Program-made: the position numbers and the translations under genes
Shown: positions 17,896 to 25,420 of the stretch, piece after piece
How the letters are laid out: each line of letters opens with the position of its first letter
Position numbering within the stretch: position 1 is the first letter of the stretch
Notes under the pieces: model-generated
What the model was told of the DNA's origin: nothing
Databases searched by the model: none
Seen by the model: only the letters and a program-made list of their open reading frames with translations
DNA from: a bacterium D16-56
Lineage (GTDB): Bacteria > Bacillota > Clostridia > Lachnospirales > Lachnospiraceae
DNA length: 64,000 nucleotides
Assembly (NCBI GenBank): GCA_003611875.1
Contig: RAYY01000025.1
Location: 18,321 to 82,320 of the forward strand
Reading direction: 5' to 3'

Positions 17896-18184
17896 GGGAC
17901 AGCCGTTGATCATATTATTCGAATATACTATATGGTGCCAAGTAACCCTGCTTTGAAGGAGCATGTATTAAGAGATTCTCTTTGGGGTAAACCTTGTGAC
18001 GCTAAGTGCCCTGCTCCGAAGAAGCATGTATATAAGGGATGCCCTCTGGGTATATCTATCTGAACGATTATGCAAGATCGGTCATAACCTATTAACACAG
18101 ATTGTTAACAGGCTGCTGCAGGATTACCTTTTCACAATCCATGCGGCAGCCTGCTGAAATGTCTTCTATATGGAGGAAAATTTT
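17896..18184 (+). promoter_or_regulatory. Intergenic region with a degenerate direct repeat and a leader hairpin
   Basis: Two related copies of about 53 bp (17940-17993 and 18004-18056) share CCCTGCT, a GAAG core and AGCATGTAT. Further on, AGGCTGC (from about 18110) pairs with GCAGCCT (to about 18153), with an inner GGATT/AATCC stem, forming a structured leader just before the next gene. No reading frame of note is present. Confidence 0.4.
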
Positions 18185-18757
18185 ATGAATATATCCTTCG
18201 CCCTTAACAATTTGTCCCTGTATTCCCCCACCTCCTTTGGCGGCGGATATCATACCCCTTCCATGTCCTCCGGCAATGTTCAGCTTTCCGGACAAACAGG
18301 GATGCCCGAACAAGCAGACGCAGCCGGACAAGTGGGAATACCCGGTCAGATGGGGATGCCTGGCCAGGCAGCGCCTCAAAGCGCCAAAGACAGCCGGCCG
18401 GTTCCCGGACAGCGCGATCTTGACTCCTACGAGTGCCAGACCTGTAAAAACAGAAAATATCAGGATGGCTCCAATGATCCAGGCGTTTCCTTTAAGACTC
18501 CTACCCGGATCAGTCCGGAAAGAGCAGCATTTGCCATCCGATCCCATGAGATGGAGCATGTGGCCCATGCCAAAGCAAAAGCATTAAAAGAAGACCAGGA
18601 AATCGTCTCCCAGTCTGTCTCCTATCACACCGGCATTTGCCCGGAATGCGGCAGAACCTATATGGCCGGCGGCACTACCCGGACTACCTTCCGAAGCAAA
18701 CCAGTGGTGGAGGAAAAGCCAGTAGAAGTAGGCAATAATGTGGACGCTGTGGCTTAG
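18185..18757 (+). CDS. Small HExxH protein with CxxC pairs, SprA-related type
   Basis: The 190-residue protein has a flexible N-terminal half rich in Gly, Pro, Gln and Met (about residues 20-75, with GMPEQ/GIPGQ/GMPGQ repeats) and a C-terminal domain with CQTC, the zinc-protease-like HEMEHVAHA (HExxH) and CPECGRTY. This layout fits the SprA-related putative metalloprotease family of unknown function. There is no signal peptide or membrane segment. GGAGG lies just before ATG 18185; an upstream in-frame ATG at 18170 precedes that ribosome site. It is a single gene ending at a strong hairpin. Whether it has peptidase activity is not known. Confidence 0.7.
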   Translation: MNISFALNNLSLYSPTSFGGGYHTPSMSSGNVQLSGQTGMPEQADAAGQVGIPGQMGMPGQAAPQSAKDSRPVPGQRDLDSYECQTCKNRKYQDGSNDPGVSFKTPTRISPERAAFAIRSHEMEHVAHAKAKALKEDQEIVSQSVSYHTGICPECGRTYMAGGTTRTTFRSKPVVEEKPVEVGNNVDAVA

Positions 18758-18798
18758 GCCGGGTGGATTCCTTCAAGTACAAGAGTTTTACATGCTTT

Positions 18799-18835
18799 CA
18801 GGCTGCTTTTGAGAATGAATTTCAAAAGCAGCCTG
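18799..18835. terminator. Hairpin between convergent genes
   Basis: Perfect 14-bp arms, CAGGCTGCTTTTGA and TCAAAAGCAGCCTG, enclose a 9-base loop. It lies between the convergent genes ending at 18757 (+) and 18875 (-) and can serve both. The T-tracts are short and interrupted. Confidence 0.7.
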
Positions 18836-18874
18836 TATGTTATTTTGTGTCCTGATTCCACAATCAGAAAATAA

Positions 18875-19951
18875 TTACAAAATATAAACCCCTCTGGAGT
18901 CAAAATCCAAAAACGCCTTCTCTCCCACCTCGTAGATCCGGCGGTTCACCGGATTATAATCTGTAATCTGAATCTCCATATTCCCTACCATTACCTGATA
19001 ATATTGATAAGAGCCCATAAAGGTTGAAAGCATCACCGTGGCCTCCAGATACCCCTTCTCTGCCAGAGCAGCCGCCTCGGGGCGAATCACCAGAGCCGCT
19101 GTTTCCCCTGCTTTTGCCTTTCCAAAATTATTGACCTCCAGATGCTCTCCTGCCACCTGGATCTGCGCCTTTTCACCCTCTGCGGAAAGAACCTTGGCCT
19201 CCAGGAAATTGGCCTCCCCGATGAAATCTGCCACAAAGCGGGAATTGGGATGATAATAGATCTCCCTGGGTGTGCCGATCTGCTCCACCTTTCCCTTGCT
19301 CATGATAATAATCTTATCGGAAATACTCATTGCCTCCGATTGATCGTGGGTCACATAGATTGCCGTGATTCCTACCTTTTGCTGGATTTTGCGGATCTCG
19401 GTTCTCATGGATACCCGAAGCTTGGCATCCAGATTACTTAACGGCTCGTCAAACAGAAGCACTCCTGGCTCCAGCACCAGGGCTCTTGCCAAAGCCACCC
19501 TCTGCTGCTGCCCTCCTGAAAGCTGATTGGTCATCCGGGACTCCATGCCGTCCATTTCCACAAGCTTTAAGATATTTAGTACCCGCTCCTGAATCTGATC
19601 CTTGGGAATCTTGCGGATCTTTAGCCCATATGCCACATTGTCAAACACATTATAATGGGGAAGCAGCGCATAGCTCTGAAATACCATGGCAGTGTCACGC
19701 TTATTGGGTGTCAGGTGGTTAATCGGCTCACCGCCAAGATAAATCTCTCCCTCATCCGGGCTTTCAAATCCGGCAATCATCCGCAGGGTCGTGGTCTTAC
19801 CGCAGCCTGACGGCCCAAGAAGGGTTACAAAGGTTCCTGCCTCAATATCCAGAGTCGTATCCTGCACGGCATAAAATTCCTTTCCTGTCTTGGGGTCTTT
19901 GTAGATCTTTGAAATATGCTCCAGACGAACGCCTTTTTTCTCTTTCTCCAT
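18875..19951 (-). CDS. ABC transporter ATPase, FbpC/PotA-like
   Basis: The 358-residue protein has Walker A GPSGCGKTT (about residues 46-54), Q-loop, signature LSGGQQQRVALARAL, Walker B VLLFDEPLSNLDAKLR and the switch His in VTHDQSEAM, followed by a TOBE-type regulatory domain (about 280-358). It drives the importer made by the two genes upstream. The start at 19951 lies two bases after the permease stop. The FbpC/PotA/PhnT group carries ferric iron, polyamines or aminoethylphosphonate; the order of binding protein, fused permease and ATPase fits ferric iron or 2-aminoethylphosphonate best. Substrate is unproven. Confidence 0.9.
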   Translation of the reverse strand: MEKEKKGVRLEHISKIYKDPKTGKEFYAVQDTTLDIEAGTFVTLLGPSGCGKTTTLRMIAGFESPDEGEIYLGGEPINHLTPNKRDTAMVFQSYALLPHYNVFDNVAYGLKIRKIPKDQIQERVLNILKLVEMDGMESRMTNQLSGGQQQRVALARALVLEPGVLLFDEPLSNLDAKLRVSMRTEIRKIQQKVGITAIYVTHDQSEAMSISDKIIIMSKGKVEQIGTPREIYYHPNSRFVADFIGEANFLEAKVLSAEGEKAQIQVAGEHLEVNNFGKAKAGETAALVIRPEAAALAEKGYLEATVMLSTFMGSYQYYQVMVGNMEIQITDYNPVNRRIYEVGEKAFLDFDSRGVYIL

Positions 19952-19953
19952 CT

Positions 19954-21669
19954 TTATGTCTCCTCCTTTGCCCTAATGCTTCTGCTGACGCCAAAGAATC
20001 GAATCAGGGTATTCATAATCAGCACAGCTCCATAAGTGATGGCAATCAGCACGGTTGCATAAGCACAGGCCACACCATAATTGCCCTTTTCCGCCTGCTC
20101 ATTGATCTGGCAGGTGATTAACAAGAAGTCCGGCGTCACCAGAAGTATAATCGCCGAAATCGCCGTAATGCTCCGCACAAAAGCAGTTACCAGGCCGCTG
20201 AAAAAGGAATCCTTAATGAGAGGCAGCGTCACGGTCATAAATACTCTGGCTGAATTGGCGCCCATATCGTAGGCTGACTCCTCTATGGATTTGTCGATCT
20301 GGCGCAAAGCCGAGATCCCGCTTCTGGTCCCTGTAGGAAGGCTCCGGACAATAAACACAATGATCAAAATCAATCCCGTCCCATAAAGTCCGCTCATAAC
20401 CCCTGTGCGGAACAAGCCGTTAGCATAGCCCCGGATATACCCGATCCCCAGTACCGTGCCAGGCACTGCCATGGCCAGCATGGACACAAATTCAATAAAA
20501 TCCTTGCCTCTGAACCGTTTCTTTACCACCAGATAGGCGATAACCATGGATAAGAATGCAGTAAGAGGTGATGCGATCAGAGACAGAACAAACGAATCCT
20601 TAAATGCCTTCAGTCCGCTGGTCCGCAGCATATACTGGAACCATTTCAAAGACAGGCTGTAATCCCTGCCCCACAAGGTAAACAGCGCTCCGAAGGGCAC
20701 CATCACATACATCAGCACCACAAAAGCAGCCACTAATGTGCAGAACAAGGTCAGGGGTATGGTTACGCTCTTATCCTCAATCAGCATCCGCATCCGGGAC
20801 GCCTTTCCCGTCAAGGTAGCCGCAGTCTTCTTTTCCAGATAATACTTTTGAATCAGGAAAAGAACCACAGTCAGAGAAAGCAGCACCACGGACATGGCAG
20901 CCGCGCCTGTGGAATCATAAGCGCCTGTCACCTGAAGGTAGATCGTAGTGGCAAGGGTATCATAAGAACCGCCGATCAGCATGGGATTGGCAAAATCCGC
21001 CACAGATTCAATAAAGGTCACTAAAAAAGCATTGCCCAATCCAGGCAGAAGAAGGGGGAACGTCACACTGGTAAATACCTTCCACCGGCTGGCGCCCATG
21101 TCGCGGGTAGCTTCTTCTAAAGACGGGTCAATATTCTTCAAAAGTCCCTTGAGCATCAGATAGCACACCGGAAAGAATGTCAGAGTCTGAACAATGGCAA
21201 TCCCCTTCAGTCCGTAAACATTAGAATCATAAATCTTTAAAAGAGAACGGGTAATAATGCCGCTTCGTCCAAACAGCATGATCATAGATAATGATAATAC
21301 AAACGGCGGCGACACCACCGGCAGCATGGATACCACTGCAAACAGCTTTTCCAATACCTTTGTCCTCAGCTTCACATACACCTCCACATAGGCAAATAAA
21401 AGCCCGATCGCTGTGGAAGCAAGCCCTGTAATCATTCCCAATACCAGGGTGTTTTTAAATGCCACCTGAAACCGTTCCAGGCTCAGAACCCGCTTAAACA
21501 CTGCCAAGGTAACGTGCCCCTCCTCCAAAAAGCTGTCAACCAGCAGCATCAGCAGCGGATATAAAATAAACAGCGCCAGAAATACCAGCAGCACAACGAT
21601 CATACTGATCAATATCGGATCTGAAAAAAACTTTCTGCGCTCCAGCTCGGCACTTTGTCTCCCTGACAT
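19954..21669 (-). CDS. Fused double-domain ABC permease, FbpB-like
   Basis: The 571-residue protein carries two permease domains in tandem, each with about six membrane segments and an EAA loop: SLEEATRDMGASRWKVFTSV in the first half and SIEESAYDMGANSARVFMTV in the second. This fused form is characteristic of ferric-iron and aminoethylphosphonate importers. ATG 21669 (MSGRQSAELERRKF) follows AAAGGGGG; a longer frame from 21765 has no ribosome site and would read through an intergenic repeat. It sits between the binding protein and the ATPase in one operon. Confidence 0.88.
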   Translation of the reverse strand: MSGRQSAELERRKFFSDPILISMIVVLLVFLALFILYPLLMLLVDSFLEEGHVTLAVFKRVLSLERFQVAFKNTLVLGMITGLASTAIGLLFAYVEVYVKLRTKVLEKLFAVVSMLPVVSPPFVLSLSMIMLFGRSGIITRSLLKIYDSNVYGLKGIAIVQTLTFFPVCYLMLKGLLKNIDPSLEEATRDMGASRWKVFTSVTFPLLLPGLGNAFLVTFIESVADFANPMLIGGSYDTLATTIYLQVTGAYDSTGAAAMSVVLLSLTVVLFLIQKYYLEKKTAATLTGKASRMRMLIEDKSVTIPLTLFCTLVAAFVVLMYVMVPFGALFTLWGRDYSLSLKWFQYMLRTSGLKAFKDSFVLSLIASPLTAFLSMVIAYLVVKKRFRGKDFIEFVSMLAMAVPGTVLGIGYIRGYANGLFRTGVMSGLYGTGLILIIVFIVRSLPTGTRSGISALRQIDKSIEESAYDMGANSARVFMTVTLPLIKDSFFSGLVTAFVRSITAISAIILLVTPDFLLITCQINEQAEKGNYGVACAYATVLIAITYGAVLIMNTLIRFFGVSRSIRAKEET

Positions 21670-21709
21670 AAGCTGCGCCCCCTTTCTTTTCCCTTTCTTT
21701 TTTACATAA

Positions 21710-21737
21710 CCTAACCTGAACAAGCCAGAAACAAAAT
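21710..21737 (-). repeat. Copy 2 of the 28-bp repeat
   Basis: Read on the minus strand this ends in CTGGCTTGTTCAGGTTAGG and lies 41 bases before the permease start at 21669. It differs from copy 3 at two of 28 positions. A hairpin (AAATGCTG at 21734-21741 with CAGCATTT at 21770-21777) overlaps its distal end. The rest of 21670-21921 has no gene. Confidence 0.65.
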
Positions 21738-21921
21738 GCTGCGTAACGCCAATACATCGTTGCATTACACAGCATTTGTTTACCGGCCGCTCTGTTTAAC
21801 CCCACTTTCACAGCCACATAAAAACTATGTCTGCCATGGTCTTTCTCACATACCCTGAAGGTTTACTTTCAGTGAGACGGCCTATTTGATTGAGTTTGAC
21901 ACCATAATCTGTTGTCCGGTT

Positions 21922-23109
21922 TTACTCTGTCATAAAACGGCTGTCATTGGCGCTTCCCAGTGCATTAAAGAAATCCTCCACATACTTTGCGCTGTTCTCT
22001 TTCGCATCCTCAAAGTCATAGTCAATCGTATTGTTCATATCCAGTCCGAACCGGGCAGCTTCCTCAGGCTGTGCCGCGTTGGAAAGTACCAGGAACTGAT
22101 AGGAACCGGCTTCCTTTGCATGGTCCACACACTCCGGAGACAGAGCATACTCAATCCAGAGCTTTGCAGCGTTAGGATGAGTACAGCCATTGAAAATAGC
22201 GGTAGCGCCTACCTCAAAGGACGTTCCGTCCTCGGGAACAATCAGCTCAATATTGTCATATCCCTGGAGAATCTGGTAAATACCGTCATGCAAAAAGCCA
22301 ATGCCGATCACACACTCGCCGGGACCTACCATCTTGGACGGACCGGAACCGGACTTGGTGTACTGATTAATGTTCTGATCCAGCTTCTTGAAATACTCCA
22401 TGGCATCATCGTGGCCTCTCATCTGGATCATGGTATTGATCACCAGCTTGGCTGTGCCGGCAGTATTAGGATTGGACAGCATGATCAGTCCTTTATACTC
22501 TTCCTTGGTCAGATCATCCCAGGTCTTGGGAGCTTCCAGGTTCAAACGCTCTAACTCCTCCGTATTTACCATGAAACCCAGGATTCCCTTATAAATCCCA
22601 TACCAGCAGTTGGTGGGATCTTTATAATCCTCACTGATTAAGTTCTTGGCATTCACAGCCTCATATTCCATCAAAAGCCCGTCTGCCACAGCCTCATTAT
22701 AAGGATCTGTGGTGCCTCCGAACCATACGTCCGCAGAAGGCTTTCCCGCTTCCTCAGAAATCTTTGTGTATACCTCAGAGGTAGAAAGTCTCTGAAACTT
22801 GGTCTTAATTCCGTATAAATCTTCAAAATTCTTACAAGCCAATGACAGATACTCTTCTTCACAGGAACCATACACGGTCAGTTCGCCCTCCGCCTTGGCG
22901 GCCTCGATGAGAGCTTCCATATCCCCTGCTCCCTCTGCAGGCGCTTCTGCACCTTCTCCCTTGTCTCCCTCTGCTGCAGCCGGCGTCTCGGCAGGCGCCT
23001 GTGTGGCTGCTTCTGTTGCCGCCGCAGTTGTCTCTGTGCCGCCTCCTCCGCAGGCAGTCAGTCCCAGCATCATAGAGCATGCCAACAACAATGCCAGATT
23101 TTTCCTCAT
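21922..23109 (-). CDS. ABC substrate-binding lipoprotein, ferric-iron/aminoethylphosphonate type
   Basis: The 395-residue protein has a lipoprotein signal peptide with lipobox LTAC (Cys20), an Ala/Glu-rich linker (about 25-65) and a family-1 type binding fold with GELTVYGSCEEEYLSL at its start, the two-lobe layout of FbpA/PotD/PhnS-like proteins. It presents its ligand to the fused permease encoded next. An extended -10 promoter lies about 115 bases upstream, so it begins the operon. The 250-bp gap with structured DNA before the permease suggests higher expression of the binding protein. Ligand unknown. Confidence 0.88.
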   Translation of the reverse strand: MRKNLALLLACSMMLGLTACGGGGTETTAAATEAATQAPAETPAAAEGDKGEGAEAPAEGAGDMEALIEAAKAEGELTVYGSCEEEYLSLACKNFEDLYGIKTKFQRLSTSEVYTKISEEAGKPSADVWFGGTTDPYNEAVADGLLMEYEAVNAKNLISEDYKDPTNCWYGIYKGILGFMVNTEELERLNLEAPKTWDDLTKEEYKGLIMLSNPNTAGTAKLVINTMIQMRGHDDAMEYFKKLDQNINQYTKSGSGPSKMVGPGECVIGIGFLHDGIYQILQGYDNIELIVPEDGTSFEVGATAIFNGCTHPNAAKLWIEYALSPECVDHAKEAGSYQFLVLSNAAQPEEAARFGLDMNNTIDYDFEDAKENSAKYVEDFFNALGSANDSRFMTE

Positions 23110-23223
23110 AATCCTATCCTCCTTATATTTTTACTGCAGCAGATTTCTTTTCCTCTGCTGCCCTTTTTCACGGCCTTGGATCAGGTATAACTACCTGCTT
23201 CTATCCTCCCAGCCGATAGGCAA

Positions 23224-23232
23224 ATTATACCA
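23224..23232 (-). promoter_or_regulatory. Extended -10 promoter of the second ABC operon
   Basis: The minus strand reads TGGTATAAT (TGn plus perfect TATAAT). A convincing -35 box is absent, which is common for extended -10 promoters. Confidence 0.5.
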
Positions 23233-23321
23233 TATTTTCCGAAAAATAGAAACCCTTTTCTGTAAATTGTACACTAGAAATCTAGGATAAAACTCTCTTG
23301 CATTTGAAACAAAATTATGTA

Positions 23322-23981
23322 TTACACCATGGAAGAAATCCTTCTAAAAATGCCGGTAGATCGCGAATGTTTAACAACCAGCAAAATCCTGTATATACTG
23401 CTGCTGCCGATGTTTTGCAATATAGAGGATGAAAAGGTTATCCCTCCTACGAAAGCCAAAACAATCGATGCAAAAATACCTAATATGGATATATATTCCT
23501 TCTCTATCCCCTTTACCTCTTGCTTCAAATTTGTCTTTGCTTCTTCAATTCCATCAGCAAAAATATTATTAATATTTTCTATTTGATATAAGACTAATTG
23601 AAAATGATCATATATTTTTATTGACATTTTCCTACAATCAGGGGATATTTCATTTTCATTATTCAAAACATATAATAACAATGTCTCAATATTGGAGGCA
23701 AAGGTAGCGCGCTCCTTCACTTCCCGCGAAAATACATAATTGCTTATTTCTGAATAAAGCATCCTGTCAATCTTTTTCGTTTCATTCAGATAGCTTTGGA
23801 TAGATCTTGCAGAGATCTCCGGTTTATATTGGTCTGTCTCCAAACATAATCCTCTGCATACGGCACTGATTTTTCGCTTTGCCAGGCGGAATTCTTTCGA
23901 GGTTTCCAAGGAAATCGCTTTTTCGGCTTCCTTCTTATCCCTACCCTCTAATTTTAATAATTGATCAATATCCCTACTCAT
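23322..23981 (-). CDS. Putative membrane-acting partner (toxin candidate) of the Panacea antitoxin
   Basis: The 219-residue protein is helical and charged over residues 1-160 and has one clear membrane segment (about 164-184, SILGIFASIVLAFVGGI). It overlaps the 3' end of the Panacea gene by eight bases. Known PanAT pairs join a Panacea-domain antitoxin to varied toxins, some with membrane segments, so position suggests this is the toxin; it could instead be an accessory membrane protein. After IYRILLVV the chain turns basic (KHSRSTGIFRR) and stops, where a second hydrophobic helix might be expected, so the C terminus may be truncated. I recognise no named domain. Confidence 0.6.
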   Translation of the reverse strand: MSRDIDQLLKLEGRDKKEAEKAISLETSKEFRLAKRKISAVCRGLCLETDQYKPEISARSIQSYLNETKKIDRMLYSEISNYVFSREVKERATFASNIETLLLYVLNNENEISPDCRKMSIKIYDHFQLVLYQIENINNIFADGIEEAKTNLKQEVKGIEKEYISILGIFASIVLAFVGGITFSSSILQNIGSSSIYRILLVVKHSRSTGIFRRISSMV

Positions 23982-24456
23982 TGAAATACCTTCTTATGGC
24001 TTCTATTGTGATCTCATTATTTCTATTTGGAACATATGCTTCCTTCCACGGGGTCTGACGATGGGTGAGCCATACCAAATCTGCAGCAGCATAGTCGGCA
24101 AATCGATCTACTACCTGGTCAATCAGCAAACGATCTTTTTTTTCTATCATCACATCTTTATATTCAATCCTCTCCGAATCCCATATATTATCCTCATCTA
24201 AATTAAAATAAGAAGTAATGGTTGGAATATCACCGCTTCCATATTGCTTGTATTCATGGTATGCTTCCGGAACTACCGGTCCCAAATCCCATGCTTCAAT
24301 CCTTTCGGCAAAACAAGGCTTCTTTGACTCAGAACTAATCAGAAAATATGCCTGTACAAAATACAATATCTTCTGAAATTTCAGGTTCGATATGCCATAG
24401 TCATGTTCATTGCTGTAATTAATGATATACCTGCACACATCTAATACATGATACAT
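23974..24456 (-). CDS. Panacea domain (DUF4065, SocA/GepA-like) antitoxin
   Basis: The 160-residue protein shows the Panacea signature along its length: DVCRYIINYSNE, ISNLKFQKILYFVQAYFL, ERIEAWDLGPVVPEAYHEYKQYG and WLTHRQTPWKEAY near the end. Panacea proteins (PanA) are antitoxins that neutralise very different toxins encoded beside them by direct binding; the family is also found in phage and defence islands. ATG 24456 has GAGGTG at good spacing; the frame is open to 24516 but that start lies at the promoter. Low G+C relative to yaaA/addAB suggests acquisition. The neighbouring overlapping gene is the probable cognate toxin. Confidence 0.85.
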   Translation of the reverse strand: MYHVLDVCRYIINYSNEHDYGISNLKFQKILYFVQAYFLISSESKKPCFAERIEAWDLGPVVPEAYHEYKQYGSGDIPTITSYFNLDEDNIWDSERIEYKDVMIEKKDRLLIDQVVDRFADYAAADLVWLTHRQTPWKEAYVPNRNNEITIEAIRRYFNE

Positions 24457-24506
24457 AAATCTCACCTCTTGTTCTATGTCCAAAGTCTGTCGAGTTTTCT
24501 GACTCA

Positions 24507-24535
24507 ATACTAACATACTTTTTTATTTGCGTCAA
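24507..24535 (-). promoter_or_regulatory. Promoter of the Panacea pair
   Basis: On the minus strand, TTGACG (24535-24530), a 17-bp spacer and TAGTAT (24512-24507) precede the antitoxin start by about 50 bp. GAGT/ACTC arms just downstream could form an autoregulatory site. Confidence 0.6.
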
Positions 24536-24603
24536 TGTTTTTCGAACATCAGTTCTATTTCTTGATACACTGACACCCTTATACAAAATTATTCCTGAAT
24601 GTC

Positions 24604-25359
24604 CTAACAGGTTCCTGCCTTCCGCAAAAACACCCACTCTCTTTCCCCAGAATATTCCTCTGCATATCCATACCCCAAAACGTTAAACTCCCGCAGCCGC
24701 TCAAGCTTCCCTATCTGATTCTCTGCCATATAGCGCACCATCTCTCCCCTGGCCATTTTGGCAAAGGTGCCCTTCTGTTTTACTGCGCCATCCTGCAGCT
24801 CCCCGAACACAATTGTTATAAACCGGTCCTCTGGCTGCAGATATTTTTCCACTGCCCTGGAATATTCCTTTGATGCCAGATTCACAATGGTCCTGTCCTC
24901 ATCCAGCACAGCCTGATACAGCTTCTCCCCCCAAAATTCATACAGATTTCTTTTGTCCCCCACCTGCAAAGCTGCCTGCATTTCCAGCCGATAGGGCGTC
25001 ACCCTGTCAAACGGGCGCAGGACTCCATAAAAGCCTGACAGGATACGCAGATGACTCTCTGCATAGGCTGCTGCCTCCCTGGTAAATACAACCGGCGCCA
25101 TATGTTGGTACTGCAGTCCTTCATAAGCCAGAAGCGCAGGCGCTGCAGCCCTTTTTAATTCCATCTGGGCAAACCGGTTAAAATTCAGCCTTGCCAGCTT
25201 TTCATTACATTTCCACAAAGCTCTGGCTTCCTCAAACGACAGCTTTCGAATCTCCTCACAAAGCTTCTCGGCCTCCTCCCAAAATTGCGGAAGCTTGTCT
25301 GCCGGAAAATCATCCGTATTCTCTTTCATTTTCTTTGCCGGTGAAATAATAATTTTCAT
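24604..25359 (-). CDS. yaaA: Peroxide stress protein YaaA
   Basis: The 251-residue protein begins MKIIISPAKKMKENTDDF, with the family's ISPAKKM motif, and keeps YEGLQYQ and the LSGFYGVLRPFD segment of the YaaA (DUF328) fold. In E. coli YaaA limits free intracellular iron and DNA damage during peroxide stress and binds DNA. Length matches the family. It begins about 60 bases after addA ends and shares its direction; a 28-bp repeat lies between the two. Placement by addAB (DNA break repair) fits an oxidative-damage role, though that is suggestive only. Confidence 0.93.
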   Translation of the reverse strand: MKIIISPAKKMKENTDDFPADKLPQFWEEAEKLCEEIRKLSFEEARALWKCNEKLARLNFNRFAQMELKRAAAPALLAYEGLQYQHMAPVVFTREAAAYAESHLRILSGFYGVLRPFDRVTPYRLEMQAALQVGDKRNLYEFWGEKLYQAVLDEDRTIVNLASKEYSRAVEKYLQPEDRFITIVFGELQDGAVKQKGTFAKMARGEMVRYMAENQIGKLERLREFNVLGYGYAEEYSGEREWVFLRKAGTC

Positions 25360-25379
25360 CTGAAATGTGTTCCTGCCTT

Positions 25380-25407
25380 CCTAACCTGGACAAGCCAGAA
25401 TCAAAAT
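25380..25407 (-). repeat. Copy 3 of the 28-bp repeat
   Basis: Read on the minus strand it contains TCTGGCTTGTCCAGGTTAGG and ends 20 bases before the yaaA start codon, in the sense direction of that gene. Confidence 0.65.
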
Positions 25408-25420
25408 TTCCCTTTCCCTG

